NCBI GenBank assembly: GCA_907164885.2 | Contig: OU015493.1 | Coordinates: 53,073,496 to 53,137,495 of the forward strand | Direction of reading: 5' to 3' | DNA: 64,000 nt | Source of the DNA: Dolomedes plantarius | Lineage: Eukaryota; Arthropoda; Arachnida; Araneae; Dolomedidae | In this document: one piece after another, positions 1-10,755 of the stretch | Numbering within the stretch: position 1 is the stretch's first letter | Layout of the letters: every line of letters starts with the position of its first letter | Notes under the pieces: model-generated | Seen by the model: the letters and a program-made list of their open reading frames with translations, nothing else | Told to the model about the DNA's origin: nothing | The model's database searches: none | Made by a program: the position numbers and the translations under genes

Positions 1-2190
1 TTTTTCGCTGATTTGTACCGAGAATTACTGAAATAGGACCATTAAAATATCAATATAAAAAAATTTTTGGTTTTTGTCCTATAGAATTCTTAGAACTCTA
101 TATACGGCTATAAATACATATTAGTTTTAGTAAAAATGTAATCATAAAGTTTATATTTTGATACTTTAATAGACATTGTCAGCATTAGTATTCATCAAAA
201 CTGAAATATTTTTGCAGGATTAGTTTTTTGTTTTTTACTAAGGGCTTCGCCCCTAGGCTCGCTACGCTCGCACCTCTGATATGGCTAATAGCGAGATACA
301 TAGGGGTGATTCTCGGGCAACTTAACAGCATCCATACATTTACTGTTGTCACCCTTAATGCGAAGGGCGTTTCATCACTGTTGAATTATCAGCTTTAAAA
401 TTCAATTAAAAGATCGAAAATTTAAGATATAGACTTGAAATGAGGTTTATATGAATAAGAAAGCTTTCAGCTTCCAGATGATGTAAATATTTTCTTTGTA
501 AGATAAAAATTCGAGGAGCATCGATATTACATCCACATAGGGGACGATATTTCTTGAAAAACTGTGTTTCTTTTTTCCTGAAAATATTAATCTGTTTTAA
601 AATATTTTTAAACAAATGAGGTCTAGTTTGAAAGAGAAATGTCTGTAGTCTTAGATTGTAGAAAGATCAAAATTCTACGATCATTTTTTGGCGAGTTATC
701 GTAATCTGAAGATGAAAAAGTCAATATTTTCCCACAAAACATAAAATTTTAAAAAAACTTAAAGTCCGACGAAGATGAGACATGTCTTACTTTGGTCCCT
801 CCATTTTTCTGCATCCATTGGTATCGCTCTCGATCCCATACCCCCAGCGGTTTCGGCGGAGATAGTGTGACAAGCTTTTGACAGCAGCAGCGGGAGTTAC
901 TTTTTTTTAGAATAGAGAGATATATGTTTTACAATTTCAAGCTGGAATAATTGAATAGCAATCTTTAAATTTTCGTTAAATGTTCTTTAATTTTTCAGAA
1001 GAGACACCAATAAAGGGCTTTTTTTTATCATTATGGCAAGATAGGTTTTCAGAAAGTCCCCAAAATGTCACAACACTGGCTTTCAGAAATTCGGTAGACA
1101 CTCTGGAGCTTTATAAACCGCCTGATGAATGGAACCATCTAGACCTCGGTGTTAAAAATAACGAGAATTAATGCACCGAAATTCTTTCCCAATCCACCAA
1201 AAAAAAAACGAGGGGGACTCAACATTAGTCAGAAAATATTGTCGAAATTGTTATTTACCAAAATTTTAAATTTGTAGCTTCTAAGAAAAAGGTAATTCCT
1301 GAAAGAAAAAATATAGAAAGTACAAATACTTTTTACAAACACGCAGTGATATCGTTTTTCCAGAATCTAGTACTTTCCCTATAAGCTAATAATAATCAAA
1401 TCTAATCTGTCTACTAATAATAAAAATCCCACGATTAATTGGAAATTAATTCAGAAACAAAATAAGTCACACATAGGTTTCAAATTCCCCTATCATTTAA
1501 TGCTTGGGGAAGTATTAGCTAGAGAGGCAAACTGCCTCTGTCGTTAAAAGAAGAAGAAAAAAAATCTAACTAGAATTACTATTCTGGAACTATGTTAAAA
1601 GCTCTCGTGGTCAGAAGAGCCAAAAAGTTGTGCCATAATAATCTGCGCCTTCTTCAACAAGATAAGGCCACAGAGAAAGAGGTTAAAAGGTATAAATCTG
1701 GTCAGAACAAAATTGTCTAAGTCTCCGTATATGCGAATGAGCAGCCAATATCAAACCCTGACTTATTTAGTCCTCCATATTTTGCGTATGGGACTGCTGG
1801 AGTAATCCGAAGTATATGTCCTCAGATGGAATTATGGAACATAATTCGGATCACGCAGGAAAGTCTTTTTGAAGATTACCTTCTGTTGTGGTCAAAGGTG
1901 AGTGACATGAAATTGGTAAATAAATACCTGTCATCCGTCAGCCATTGTTTTAAAGTCTACTCTAAAACTACAGGTAAATTTTAAAATAAAATATGTTCTT
2001 GCTGTCAATGTTTTTTTCCTTTTTTACCCTTTTGGATCCCTATACTATAGTCAAAAAATTTATGCGTATTTGACATTATACATAGTCCCGACAATAAGGT
2101 GTAATGACCAAGAAAGATTTCCTGGGCTATGCTATGACACAGGACCTTAATAAAATGTTTTTCACCGGGACGGCATCCGCTCTTGACGCT
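1..2190. other. AT-rich intergenic DNA, no gene recognised
   Basis: No open frame here resembles a known protein; the longest (about 60-70 codons near 406-615 and 980-1171) have no recognisable motif. A short GC-richer stretch at 240-275 contains two small self-complementary pieces (GGGCTTCGCCC and GCTCGCTACGCTCGC). It may be the end of an old transposon, but no partner end is visible. Confidence 0.6.
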
Positions 2191-2192
2191 CC

Positions 2193-2193
<1 letters not shown>

Positions 2194-2275
<82 letters not shown>
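2194..2275. repeat. (AC)n-(AT)n compound microsatellite
   Basis: An AC run is followed directly by an AT run, which then leads into the 5' end of the Helitron-related element at about 2228. The short frames crossing it are translations of the dinucleotide repeat. Confidence 0.97.
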
Positions 2276-2280
<5 letters not shown>

Positions 2281-2938
2281 GTTCCGTAACTGACTGACTC
2301 ACTGACTGACATACAACGCACAGACCAAACCACTGGACCTAAAGGGCTAAAATTTTGCATGGCAATTCTTCTTATAGTGTAGGGGGGCACTAAGAAAGAT
2401 TTTTGAAAAATTCTTCTTAGATTTTTTTCAATTAAATTTTTAAACTGTTTTAGTAACTTCTTTTAAATTTGCATTTAAAATAATAATCTGAGGGTTATAA
2501 AATTTATATCATGATAAAGATCATAAAATTCCTTTAGAATGAAATATTTTTCGAATATTTACCTTCATTTTCTGATTTTTGGTGAATTTTTAAAGATTAA
2601 TTTTTAGAATTTAATTTATTAAATGCTGATCACGTGGTTTCTTTTTCTGGTACTTTAAGTAAATTTATCGTCACGTGCATAACAACGTAATAGACAAAAA
2701 AAATATTTTTTTCTTGCTAATGCGGCAGACGATTCGACATTATCCAAAAAAAATTAAAATACACTAAAAGATATGTTCTTCGAACTGTACTATATTAACT
2801 GTACTATATTCTTTAGTATGTCCTATTAGATTTAACTTAAATATTTTCTTCTACACTATTTTGTCTATAAAAATATCCCTCACGATATTTTTATAAATAT
2901 ATAATTTTTTTTACATCAATTGTATGCATTGATCGTCG

Positions 2939-2947
<9 letters not shown>
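2228..2947 (+). mobile_element. Helitron-related non-autonomous element, copy 1 (3' truncated)
   Basis: After a TA-rich start come AAAACAG and repeated ACTGACTG, then an AT-rich body with the motif CTTCTTATAGTGTAGG. The same body recurs inverted at 28967-29700 and again at 58217-58769. Copy 2 starts with TCTATATATATAAAACAG, a TC terminus as expected for Helitron/Helentron 5' ends, and carries the other end motif TCCGTAGCGAAGCAC. This copy stops near TGCATTGATCG, short of that end, where the TA-rich stretch holding the Tc1 element begins. No coding capacity is seen. HINE-type classification is by end similarity. Confidence 0.7.
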
Positions 2948-2969
<22 letters not shown>

Positions 2970-4374
2970 CACTGCTGGCCACTGTAAATGCAACACCCTG
3001 AAGGAAACATGCAAATAACATGAAATTTACAACATGCATTAGCGGAGGTGAGATATGCAAATGATTAGAATTTCAGCGCAGACACACATCACGCCTGTGG
3101 CGCCACTTCAAACCGCTATTTAAGGCTTGGAGATTTCGACGATTTCAAGTTCGGCAATTGTGTTTTTCTTGTGGTTTTTTCAAAACAAAAACGATCAATT
3201 ATGCCTCATCGAAAACAGCGATCATCTTTTGATCAAGTATCCGAGTTCGACAGAGGAAGGATAGTGGCCTACCGAGATTGTGGATTATCTGTCAGGGAAA
3301 TCGGTAGTCGTGTTGGACGAAACCAAACAACTGTAATGCGGATATGTGATCGTTGGATGCAGGAGGGTAGGACGGACCGGCGTGTTCGATCGCATCCACC
3401 TCAGCGCACCACTTCACGTGATGGCAGGCAAATTGTGCGCATGGCAGTGACGGATCGATCAGTCACATCACGAACCATAGCACAGCACATGCAGTCTGTA
3501 ACGCATCATTCAGTGTCTGCGCGTACCATTCGACGCCGTTTACAGCAGAGTGGTCTGTCCGGATGACGTCCATTGCTTTGTCTACCCTTGACGCAGAACC
3601 ACAGACGTCTCCGCCGCCAATGGTGCGATGACAGAAGGATGTAGACGGCAGAATGGAATGAAATTGTCTTTACTGACGAGTCACGCTTCTGGCTGCAACA
3701 CCACAATGGTCGCATTCGAGTCTGGAGGCACCGTGAAGAGAGGATGCTGAACAGCTGCGTTATGCACCGCCACACTGGTCCTGCACCGGGTATTATGGTA
3801 TGGGGTGGCATTGGATATCACTCTCGCACACCTCTAGTACGCATTGCCGGTACTTTAAACAGCCAGCGCTACATCTCCGAGGTGTTGGAGCCAGTTGTCC
3901 TTCCTTACCTTCAGGGCTTGCCCACAGCCATATTTCAACAGGATAATGCGCGACCACACGTGGCACGCATTGTCCAACGGTTCTTCGTCAATCGCCAGAT
4001 TGACTTGCTTCCCTGGCCGCCTCGTTCTCCGGATCTTTCGCCGATAGAAAACATGTGGTCCATGGTTGCTCTACGATTCACCCACATTCCATCCCCAGCT
4101 GCCACAGTAGATCAACTTTGGCAACGTGTGGAAGCTGCTTGGTCTGCTGTACCCCAAGAACTCATCCAAAGTCTCTTTGAATCAATGCCGAGGCGTGTGG
4201 CAGCGGTGATCTCCAACAATGGCGGCTACTCTGGCTACTGATTTTGGCAGGAACCACACTTCCCAGAAGTCTATAAATTTAATCATTTGATACTTGGTCA
4301 ACATGTTATCTACAAAATAAATTTTGTTGTGATATCTCTTGTCTTTCTTGGTGTTGCAATTTGGGTGGCCAGCA

Positions 4375-4376
<2 letters not shown>
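2970..4376 (+). mobile_element. Tc1/mariner element, Tcb1-like, with TA target
   Basis: Terminal inverted repeats begin ACTGCTGGCCAC at the left and the complementary GTGGCCAGCAGT closes the right end. Both have TGCAACACC further in, and both are flanked by TA within (TA)n tracts. Length is about 1.4 kb, normal for a Tc1 element with one transposase gene. The left TIR has two extra bases relative to the right. It sits in the truncated end of the Helitron-related copy 1, so it is younger than that copy. Confidence 0.93.
3201..4241 (+). pseudogene. Tcb1-type Tc1 transposase, two premature stops
   Basis: The transposase would cut and paste its element at TA sites. From the ATG at 3201 one frame runs 346 codons to 4241, the usual Tc1 length. 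It opens with a paired helix-turn-helix region (FDRGRIVAYRDCGLSVREIG; later ARTIRRRLQQSGL). The catalytic triad is present: D in FTDESRF (residue about 159), D in FQQDNARPH, and E in SPIENMW, with 34 residues between the last two (DD34E). The frame is broken only by TGA at 3564-3566, where family members have Arg (CGA to TGA), and TAG at 3642-3644, where they have Trp. There are no frameshifts, so it is recently dead. An in-frame ATG at 3171 exists, but the family starts at MPHRK. The product cannot be active as drawn. Confidence 0.95.

Positions 4377-4454
<78 letters not shown>
4376..4454. repeat. (TA)n microsatellite
   Basis: About 78 bp of pure TA immediately right of the Tc1 TIR and just left of the next MITE. 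The four short frames across it are repeat translations only. Confidence 0.98.
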
Positions 4455-4457
<3 letters not shown>

Positions 4458-4463
4458 CACACA

Positions 4464-4928
4464 CAGTGGTACCTCGACTTACGAGTTTTTTGAGATACGA
4501 GCAATCTCTCCGCCATTTTTATTGTAATACACCAATTGATTGTTTTACCAATTGATTGTTATTGTTTTACACCAATAAGATTCGATTATTCAGTTCACCC
4601 TTTCTCCTCCACCTCCGTCAGCATCTTCAAGTCGTTTGATCTCCACGGTAAATGTCGTACATTATACTTTATAAAACCAGATTATTTTGCAATATATGTT
4701 AGTTAAAAACACATTTGTATTATTTTATTTAAAAACATGTAGCAAACAACTGCGGTGTTTTTTGATTGTTTGGTTTTTGGGGTGGGGTGGGGGTGGGGGT
4801 TGGCCCTGAACGGATTAATGGTATTTCAATTCATTTCAAAGGGGGAAAATGGATTTGACATACGATTTATTCGAGTTACGAGTTTCGTCTCGGAACGAAT
4901 TAAACTCGTAAGTCAAAAGGCACCACTG
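4464..4928. mobile_element. MITE of Tigger/mariner type (TIR CAGTGGTACCTCGACTTACG)
   Basis: Left end CAGTGGTACCTCGACTTACG; the right end is the complement of CAGTGGTGCCTTTTGACTTACG. The ends lie in AC/TA-rich DNA, so a TA target is likely. It is 465 bp long with no transposase. The terminal wording is typical of pogo/Tigger-like MITEs. The GT-rich patch near 4780 is internal. Confidence 0.85.
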
Positions 4929-5182
4929 TATATATATATATACTAGCTGAAGTACCCGGCGTTGCCCAGGATTTTAAGTATGTATGTTATCAAAATCAAT
5001 TTAAAAACTAAACACAGTATAAATAACATAGAAAAAAAAGCACATGAAATGTTACACTCATCTCAGAATTTTGGTAGATTCAGCATTTCATCATTGTTCG
5101 ACTAAAAGCTGAAAAGTAAAAATGTCAAAATATTGTCAATTTTGTTAATCTCAATTTTGTCAAAATAATCTCAATTTTGTTA

Positions 5183-7735
5183 CAGCATACCTTACTAATA
5201 AATTAATTCATACAGTACAACACTTCAATAGCATGCAATTTCATACAGTATACTTAAAAATAAAAAAATTTCAAAATTACCATCATTACATGAATGCAAA
5301 CCACTAAATACATTAGTTATACTCCTTTCGCTAACAACATAACATGTATATTTTATCTTTATATATTTACATTTAGCCATTTACTAAGTATTTTATAATT
5401 TCAATGTATTTCATAAGTTAACTAAGGTCTGCAGTACAGTTTGTTGTACCAGATTCAATACGTTTTATGTATATATTTACACTTTACTAATAAATTATTT
5501 TTACACTTAGCTAAATAAGATACAATTTTAATATGCTATTATCACAATACATTTTGCAGTATACAATTTACCCTTATTATTCGATACATTACAGTTCAAT
5601 ACAGCACACCTTACTAATAAATTAATTCATACAGTACAACACTTCAATAGCATGCAATTTCATACAGTATACTTAAAAATTAAAAAATTACCATCATTAC
5701 ATGAATGCAAACCACTAAATACATTAGTTATACTCTTTTCGCTAACAACATAACATGTATATTTTATCTTTATATTTTTACATTTAGCCATTTACCAAGT
5801 ATTTTATGATTTCAATGCATTTCATAAGTTAACTAATGCCTGCAGTTGCAGTACAGTTTGTTGTACCAGATTCAATACGTTTTATGTATATATTTACACT
5901 TTACTAATAAATTATTTTTACACTTAGCTAAATAAGATACAATTTTAATATGCTATTTTCACAATACATTTTGCAGTATACAATTTACCCTTATTATTCG
6001 ATACATTACAGTTCAATACAGCACACCTTACTAATAAATTAATTCATACAGTACAACACTTCAATAGCATGCAATTTCATACAGTATACTTAAAAATTAA
6101 AAAAATTCAAAATTACCATCATTACATGAATGCAAACCACTAAATACATTAGTTATACTCCTTTCGCTAACAACATAACATGTATATTTTTTCTTTATAT
6201 TTTTACATTTAGCCATTTACCAAGTATTTTATAATTGCAATGCATTTCATAAGTTAACTAATGCCTGCAGTACAGTTTGTTGTACCAGATTCAGTACGTT
6301 TTATGTATATATTTACACTTTACTAATAAATTATTTTTACACTTAGCTAAATAAGATACAATTTTAATATGCTATTTTCACAATACATTTTGCAGTATAC
6401 AATTTACCCTTATTATTCGATACATTACAGTTCAATACAGCACACCTTACTAATAAATTAATTCATACAGTACAACACTTCAATAGCATACAATTTCATA
6501 CAGTATACTTAAAAATTCAAAAAATTCAAAATTACCATCATTACATGAATGCAAACCACTAAATACATTAGTTATACTCCTTTCGCTAACAACATAACAT
6601 GTATATTTTATCTTTATATTTTTACATTTAGCCATTTACCAAGTATTTTATAATTGCAATGCATTTCATAAGTTAACTAATGCCTGCAGTACAGTTTGTT
6701 GTACCAGATTCAGTACGTTTTATGTATATATTTACACTTTACTAATAAATTATTTTTACACTTAGCTAAATAAGATACAATTTTAATATGCTATTTTCAC
6801 AATACATTTTGCAGTATACAATTTACCCTTATTATTCGATACATTACAGTTCAATACAGCACACCTTACTAATAAATTAATTCATACAGTACAACACTTC
6901 AATAGCATGCAATTTCATACAGTATACTTAAAAATTCAAAAAATTCAAAATTACCATCATTACATGAATGCAAACCACTAAATACATTAGTTATACTCCT
7001 TTCGCTAACAACATAACATGTATATTTTATCTTTATATTTTTACATTTAGCCATTTACCAAGTATTTTATAATTGCAATGCATTTCATAAGTTAACTAAT
7101 GCCTGCAGTACAGTTTGTTGTACCAGATTCAGTACGTTTTATGTATATATTTACACTTTACTAATAAATTATTTTTACACTTAGCAAAATAAGATACAAT
7201 TTTAATATGCTATTTTCACAATACATTTTGCAGTATACAATTTACTCTTATTATTCGATACATTACAGTTCAATACAGCACACCTTACTAATAAATTAAT
7301 TCATACAGTACAACACTTCAATAGTACGCAATTTCATACAGTACACTTTACTAATAAATTAATTTTACACTTTGCTAACTAAAATTATTATTCAATACAA
7401 TACAGTTATTCAATACAGTACACTTTACTAATAAATTAATTCATACGGTACAACATTTCAATAGTATGCGGTTTTGTACGGTACACCCTACTAATAGCTT
7501 AAATTTACACTTTGCTAACTAAAATACAGTTCTAACATAATATTTTCACTTTACATTGTGCAATATACAATTAACCATTGTTATTCAATGCAATACAGTT
7601 ATTCAGTACAGTGCATTTTACTAATGAATTATTTCGTACACTACACCTTACTAATAAATTAGTTTTACACTTTGCTAACTAAGAAACAATTATAATATGC
7701 TATTTCACATTACATTGTCTCTTACAATTCATCTA
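5183..7735. repeat. 419-bp tandem repeats in the Helitron 3' region
   Basis: The marker CTTACTAATAAATTAATTCA recurs at 5191, 5610, 6027, 6446, 6865 and 7284, giving spacings of 419, 417, 419, 419 and 419 bp. Five copies are nearly identical, differing by a few indels and substitutions. A sixth is shortened and grades to about 7735 into diverged fragments sharing TTTACTAATAAATTA. Each monomer also contains a second half-similar TTACTAATAAATTATT, suggesting an older duplication inside the unit. No coding frame is seen. Confidence 0.95.
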
Positions 7736-7923
7736 TCGTAACAACTGAGTTTTTGTATTTTTTACCATTAAATAAAAATTTTTTTTCAAGCTGCTTTTGA
7801 GTACAATACAATAAATTAAAACATATTTATAAACAATTTATAAAGCATAGCTGATTACATTTAAAGAAAAAAAAAGGTAAATTTAAAAAATATTATACGC
7901 ATTATCCCTTTTTTTTTTAGTTT

Positions 7924-10755
7924 TCATTTTAGAACTTCCTTGTATACAACATTGGTAGTTTTACCTTCAGGTGTTAATATTTCCAGGCTGCTTGGTGAAC
8001 TGACTCTGGAACAGGCCACATAAAACTGGCCATGTGAAAAGCATTCCTCCCTCAAGTAAATCCCTGCCATCTTCAGCGATTGTCCTTGGGACTTGTTGAT
8101 AGTCATACCAAAGCAAACCTTGATGGGGAACTGCAGTCTCTTAAACTCAAAGGGATAATCTGATGGAATGAGTGGTATTCGGGGTATTAAAACTGATTCT
8201 CCCTGAGCACAGCCGGTGAACACTGTAGCCTCAATGACGTTCCTTTGAAGGGCTGTTATTTGCAGCCTGGTACCATTGCAGAGTTTTGGAGGGTTGAGGT
8301 TGCGCAGTAACATAACTGGAGCCCCCACTTTGAGATGAAACATATGGGTTGTGAGGCCAGGAGGGTTAAGCGTATTGAGAAACTCCACAGGATAATGGAC
8401 TGCATCCTCCATGTGCAAGACTGAGTCAACAGACTTGTATGTCATTTCTGCACCTTCAAAACTCTTCAGTAGACTCTCATTAATGTTATCAGCACTATCA
8501 TTCTTTGGAGTCAAAATAGCACGTTCGCTTAACCAGTCCATGGACTTCTCCTTGATATTGGCAATATCAGGATATATCCTGGCTGTTAGGGCTGCTAGGG
8601 TTGTCACAACTGAGCCAAGACCTGCAGGGATGGTAATTTTCCCTTCAGACTCTGGATATTCTCCATCTCCTATTTTCAGTAATAGTTCAGAGAATTGGCC
8701 AGCAGAGACATCACCCATCAAGTGCACTCTCATGTTCTTCCTGAGAGATAACTTTGTGATGAAGGGCCACAGAAATGAAGCTTTGATGCATGCTTTAACC
8801 TGGTCTGCCCTAGTTCCCCTTGGCACTACTGGCAGAGTCTGGCGGAAATCCCCAGCCAACAACAAAGTGACTCCCCCCATCAATCCATCATTGTCTCGGA
8901 TATCCTTAAGAGTTCTGCTAAGTGCCTCAAAAGCCCCCTTGTGTGCCATGGTGCTCTCATCCCAGACAATAAGCTTGCAGTCCCGCAACACTTGTGCCAT
9001 ATCACTTTGCTTAGAAATGTTACACATGGGAATTTCGCTATGGATGAGATTGAAGGGCAGTTTGAAGGTAGCGTGGGCTGTCTTACCCCCTTCCAACAAT
9101 GTAGCAGCAATGCCAGAGGATGCAACAGCTAAGGCAATGCCACAATCACTCCTTACCTTTGCAAGAAGCAAGTTGAGGAGGAAAGTCTTTCCAGTACCAC
9201 CTGGAGCATCTAGGAAAAAGACATGGCCAACACTTGACTGAATGCTGGCAAGAACTTGACGATAGACAGAGAGCTGATCAATTGTTAGTAAACTCTCTTT
9301 ATTCGAAACCACTTGTACCAAAGCATTCTTGTCATAGCTGGTCTCCCTCATATAGTCCCTGTTCCCCAAGATATCACCAGATCTTTTTGGTCTAGGAAGA
9401 GAGTACTGTGTCAAATCTTGTCCTCCCAGAGACAATACTGCATCTTCAATCAGCACCAAGTATCTGTTGTATACTTCATCCATAACATGCTGTACATTTC
9501 CTTGTAACTGTCTTTCTACTTGGCGTGTTATGTCCTCTGAAAGACTGTCCTTGTACTTCTCCCAAAGACTCAGGGGATCTGAGAGCTCACAATGGAGCAG
9601 CATCACCGTGAAAAGCTCCCGCATCTTGAAAGAAGAATCACACAGGGCAGCTTCTTCCAAGGTAGAGTCCCACTGCTTGTCATCATCTAACAAACCGCGT
9701 CCTATGCATGCAGACTGGAATGTAGGATGGAGGACACCATTGACAGTCTTCAAATCTGAGAAGCATGTCGGGCCACGAACCTCATGTAACAACAGGCGAA
9801 GATGATAGCACTCAACATTTTTAGGATGAATGGCATAAACCCTTCCCAATGCAGAGTCTTTCTTCACTCCTGGCCAACCATCAACATCTTTACCTCGCTT
9901 CCTTCTTGTGAACTTATTATTTCTAAACAGAAAATAAGAAGGAACCTCACAATAAAGAAGGGATTTTGCAAAGTCATCAATTTTGCATAGTTCGAAGAAA
10001 GCTAAGAGTGTTGTCTGAGGAGGGTTTTTGAGCTTCTCAGTCAGATTCTTAGAAGTAAAGTACATACGCTGACCATTCTCGAGATGAACAGCCAGGTGAA
10101 GAACTGCGGGGTACCTTTCATGAATTGGGAATGCCAAGATCCTCCAAACTGCCTCAGAGCTGCTGAGGTACCGGCCACTCTCGTAGACCTTCACCTCATC
10201 CTCCTCATTCTCTAGACCAAAAGCTGCCTGGTCACTGCCCTTGTTAATGTACTTGCAAATGTATTTTATTGATTTCACAGAGTTACAATACTCTACATTG
10301 ATGTGAGCATTGAAAGTACGTGACAGTACAGGATTATAAGGTACAACCCAGCTGTTGTCCAACTGCATTCCCTTGCATTTTACAGTGAACCCACCATCTT
10401 TTGGAGATCGCCTTCGGTATAGTGGATACCCATCATTACCAGTCTGGGTGTCACTTAGAAGTGGACGGGGGTACCTTTTACTGCAGCTGCCACCTTTCAT
10501 GCAAGGAGAATTGCACTTCAGGCTGCCACAAGGCCCATGAATCATGTTGGCCTTGACAATGTCATAGAGAAGGGGGTCTTGCTGAGGATTAGGTATTTCG
10601 GCACAGATGACATTATCAGTCATGTCAGGGGATATGCGTTGCTCTAGCCACAGCAAGATGTGAACATGAGGCAAACCCCGCTTTTGCCACTCCACAGAAA
10701 ACATGAAGCAACGTACAGCTCCAAACAGACTGCCCTTGGTCAAGACATTCATCAT
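7924..10755 (-). CDS. Helitron Rep/helicase, C-terminal part (HUH, Y2, PIF1-like helicase)
   Basis: This would nick and rejoin single strands at element ends and unwind DNA for rolling-circle transposition. An uninterrupted 943-residue frame. HUH motif GLPHVHILLWL has its histidines at residues 30 and 32. A Cys-rich stretch lies at about 76-91. The two Rep tyrosines are in KYICKYINKG (165 and 169). Helicase superfamily 1 motifs follow in order: Walker A GGTGKT at about 520-525, Walker B VWDES at about 597, LLAGDFRQTLP, LSLRKNMR, then INKSQGQSL and FYVACSRV near the end. The listed ATG lies inside the Rep domain rather than at a natural start. The upstream frame (10625-12847) carries the rest, and the two join at an A9 tract at 10755-10763. 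All catalytic residues I can check are present. Confidence 0.95.
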   Translation of the reverse strand: MMNVLTKGSLFGAVRCFMFSVEWQKRGLPHVHILLWLEQRISPDMTDNVICAEIPNPQQDPLLYDIVKANMIHGPCGSLKCNSPCMKGGSCSKRYPRPLLSDTQTGNDGYPLYRRRSPKDGGFTVKCKGMQLDNSWVVPYNPVLSRTFNAHINVEYCNSVKSIKYICKYINKGSDQAAFGLENEEDEVKVYESGRYLSSSEAVWRILAFPIHERYPAVLHLAVHLENGQRMYFTSKNLTEKLKNPPQTTLLAFFELCKIDDFAKSLLYCEVPSYFLFRNNKFTRRKRGKDVDGWPGVKKDSALGRVYAIHPKNVECYHLRLLLHEVRGPTCFSDLKTVNGVLHPTFQSACIGRGLLDDDKQWDSTLEEAALCDSSFKMRELFTVMLLHCELSDPLSLWEKYKDSLSEDITRQVERQLQGNVQHVMDEVYNRYLVLIEDAVLSLGGQDLTQYSLPRPKRSGDILGNRDYMRETSYDKNALVQVVSNKESLLTIDQLSVYRQVLASIQSSVGHVFFLDAPGGTGKTFLLNLLLAKVRSDCGIALAVASSGIAATLLEGGKTAHATFKLPFNLIHSEIPMCNISKQSDMAQVLRDCKLIVWDESTMAHKGAFEALSRTLKDIRDNDGLMGGVTLLLAGDFRQTLPVVPRGTRADQVKACIKASFLWPFITKLSLRKNMRVHLMGDVSAGQFSELLLKIGDGEYPESEGKITIPAGLGSVVTTLAALTARIYPDIANIKEKSMDWLSERAILTPKNDSADNINESLLKSFEGAEMTYKSVDSVLHMEDAVHYPVEFLNTLNPPGLTTHMFHLKVGAPVMLLRNLNPPKLCNGTRLQITALQRNVIEATVFTGCAQGESVLIPRIPLIPSDYPFEFKRLQFPIKVCFGMTINKSQGQSLKMAGIYLREECFSHGQFYVACSRVSSPSSLEILTPEGKTTNVVYKEVLK

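Noticed and set aside
4376..4555. Short frames of alternating Ile-Tyr across AT repeats
   Set aside because: Dinucleotide repeat translations.
5183..7735. Possible CRISPR-like or regularly spaced repeat
   Set aside because: Whole 419-bp units are repeated with no variable spacers, and the setting is a eukaryotic Helitron.
8411..9241. A 276-codon plus-strand frame
   Set aside because: It is antisense to the Helitron helicase; the minus frame has all helicase motifs while this one has none.
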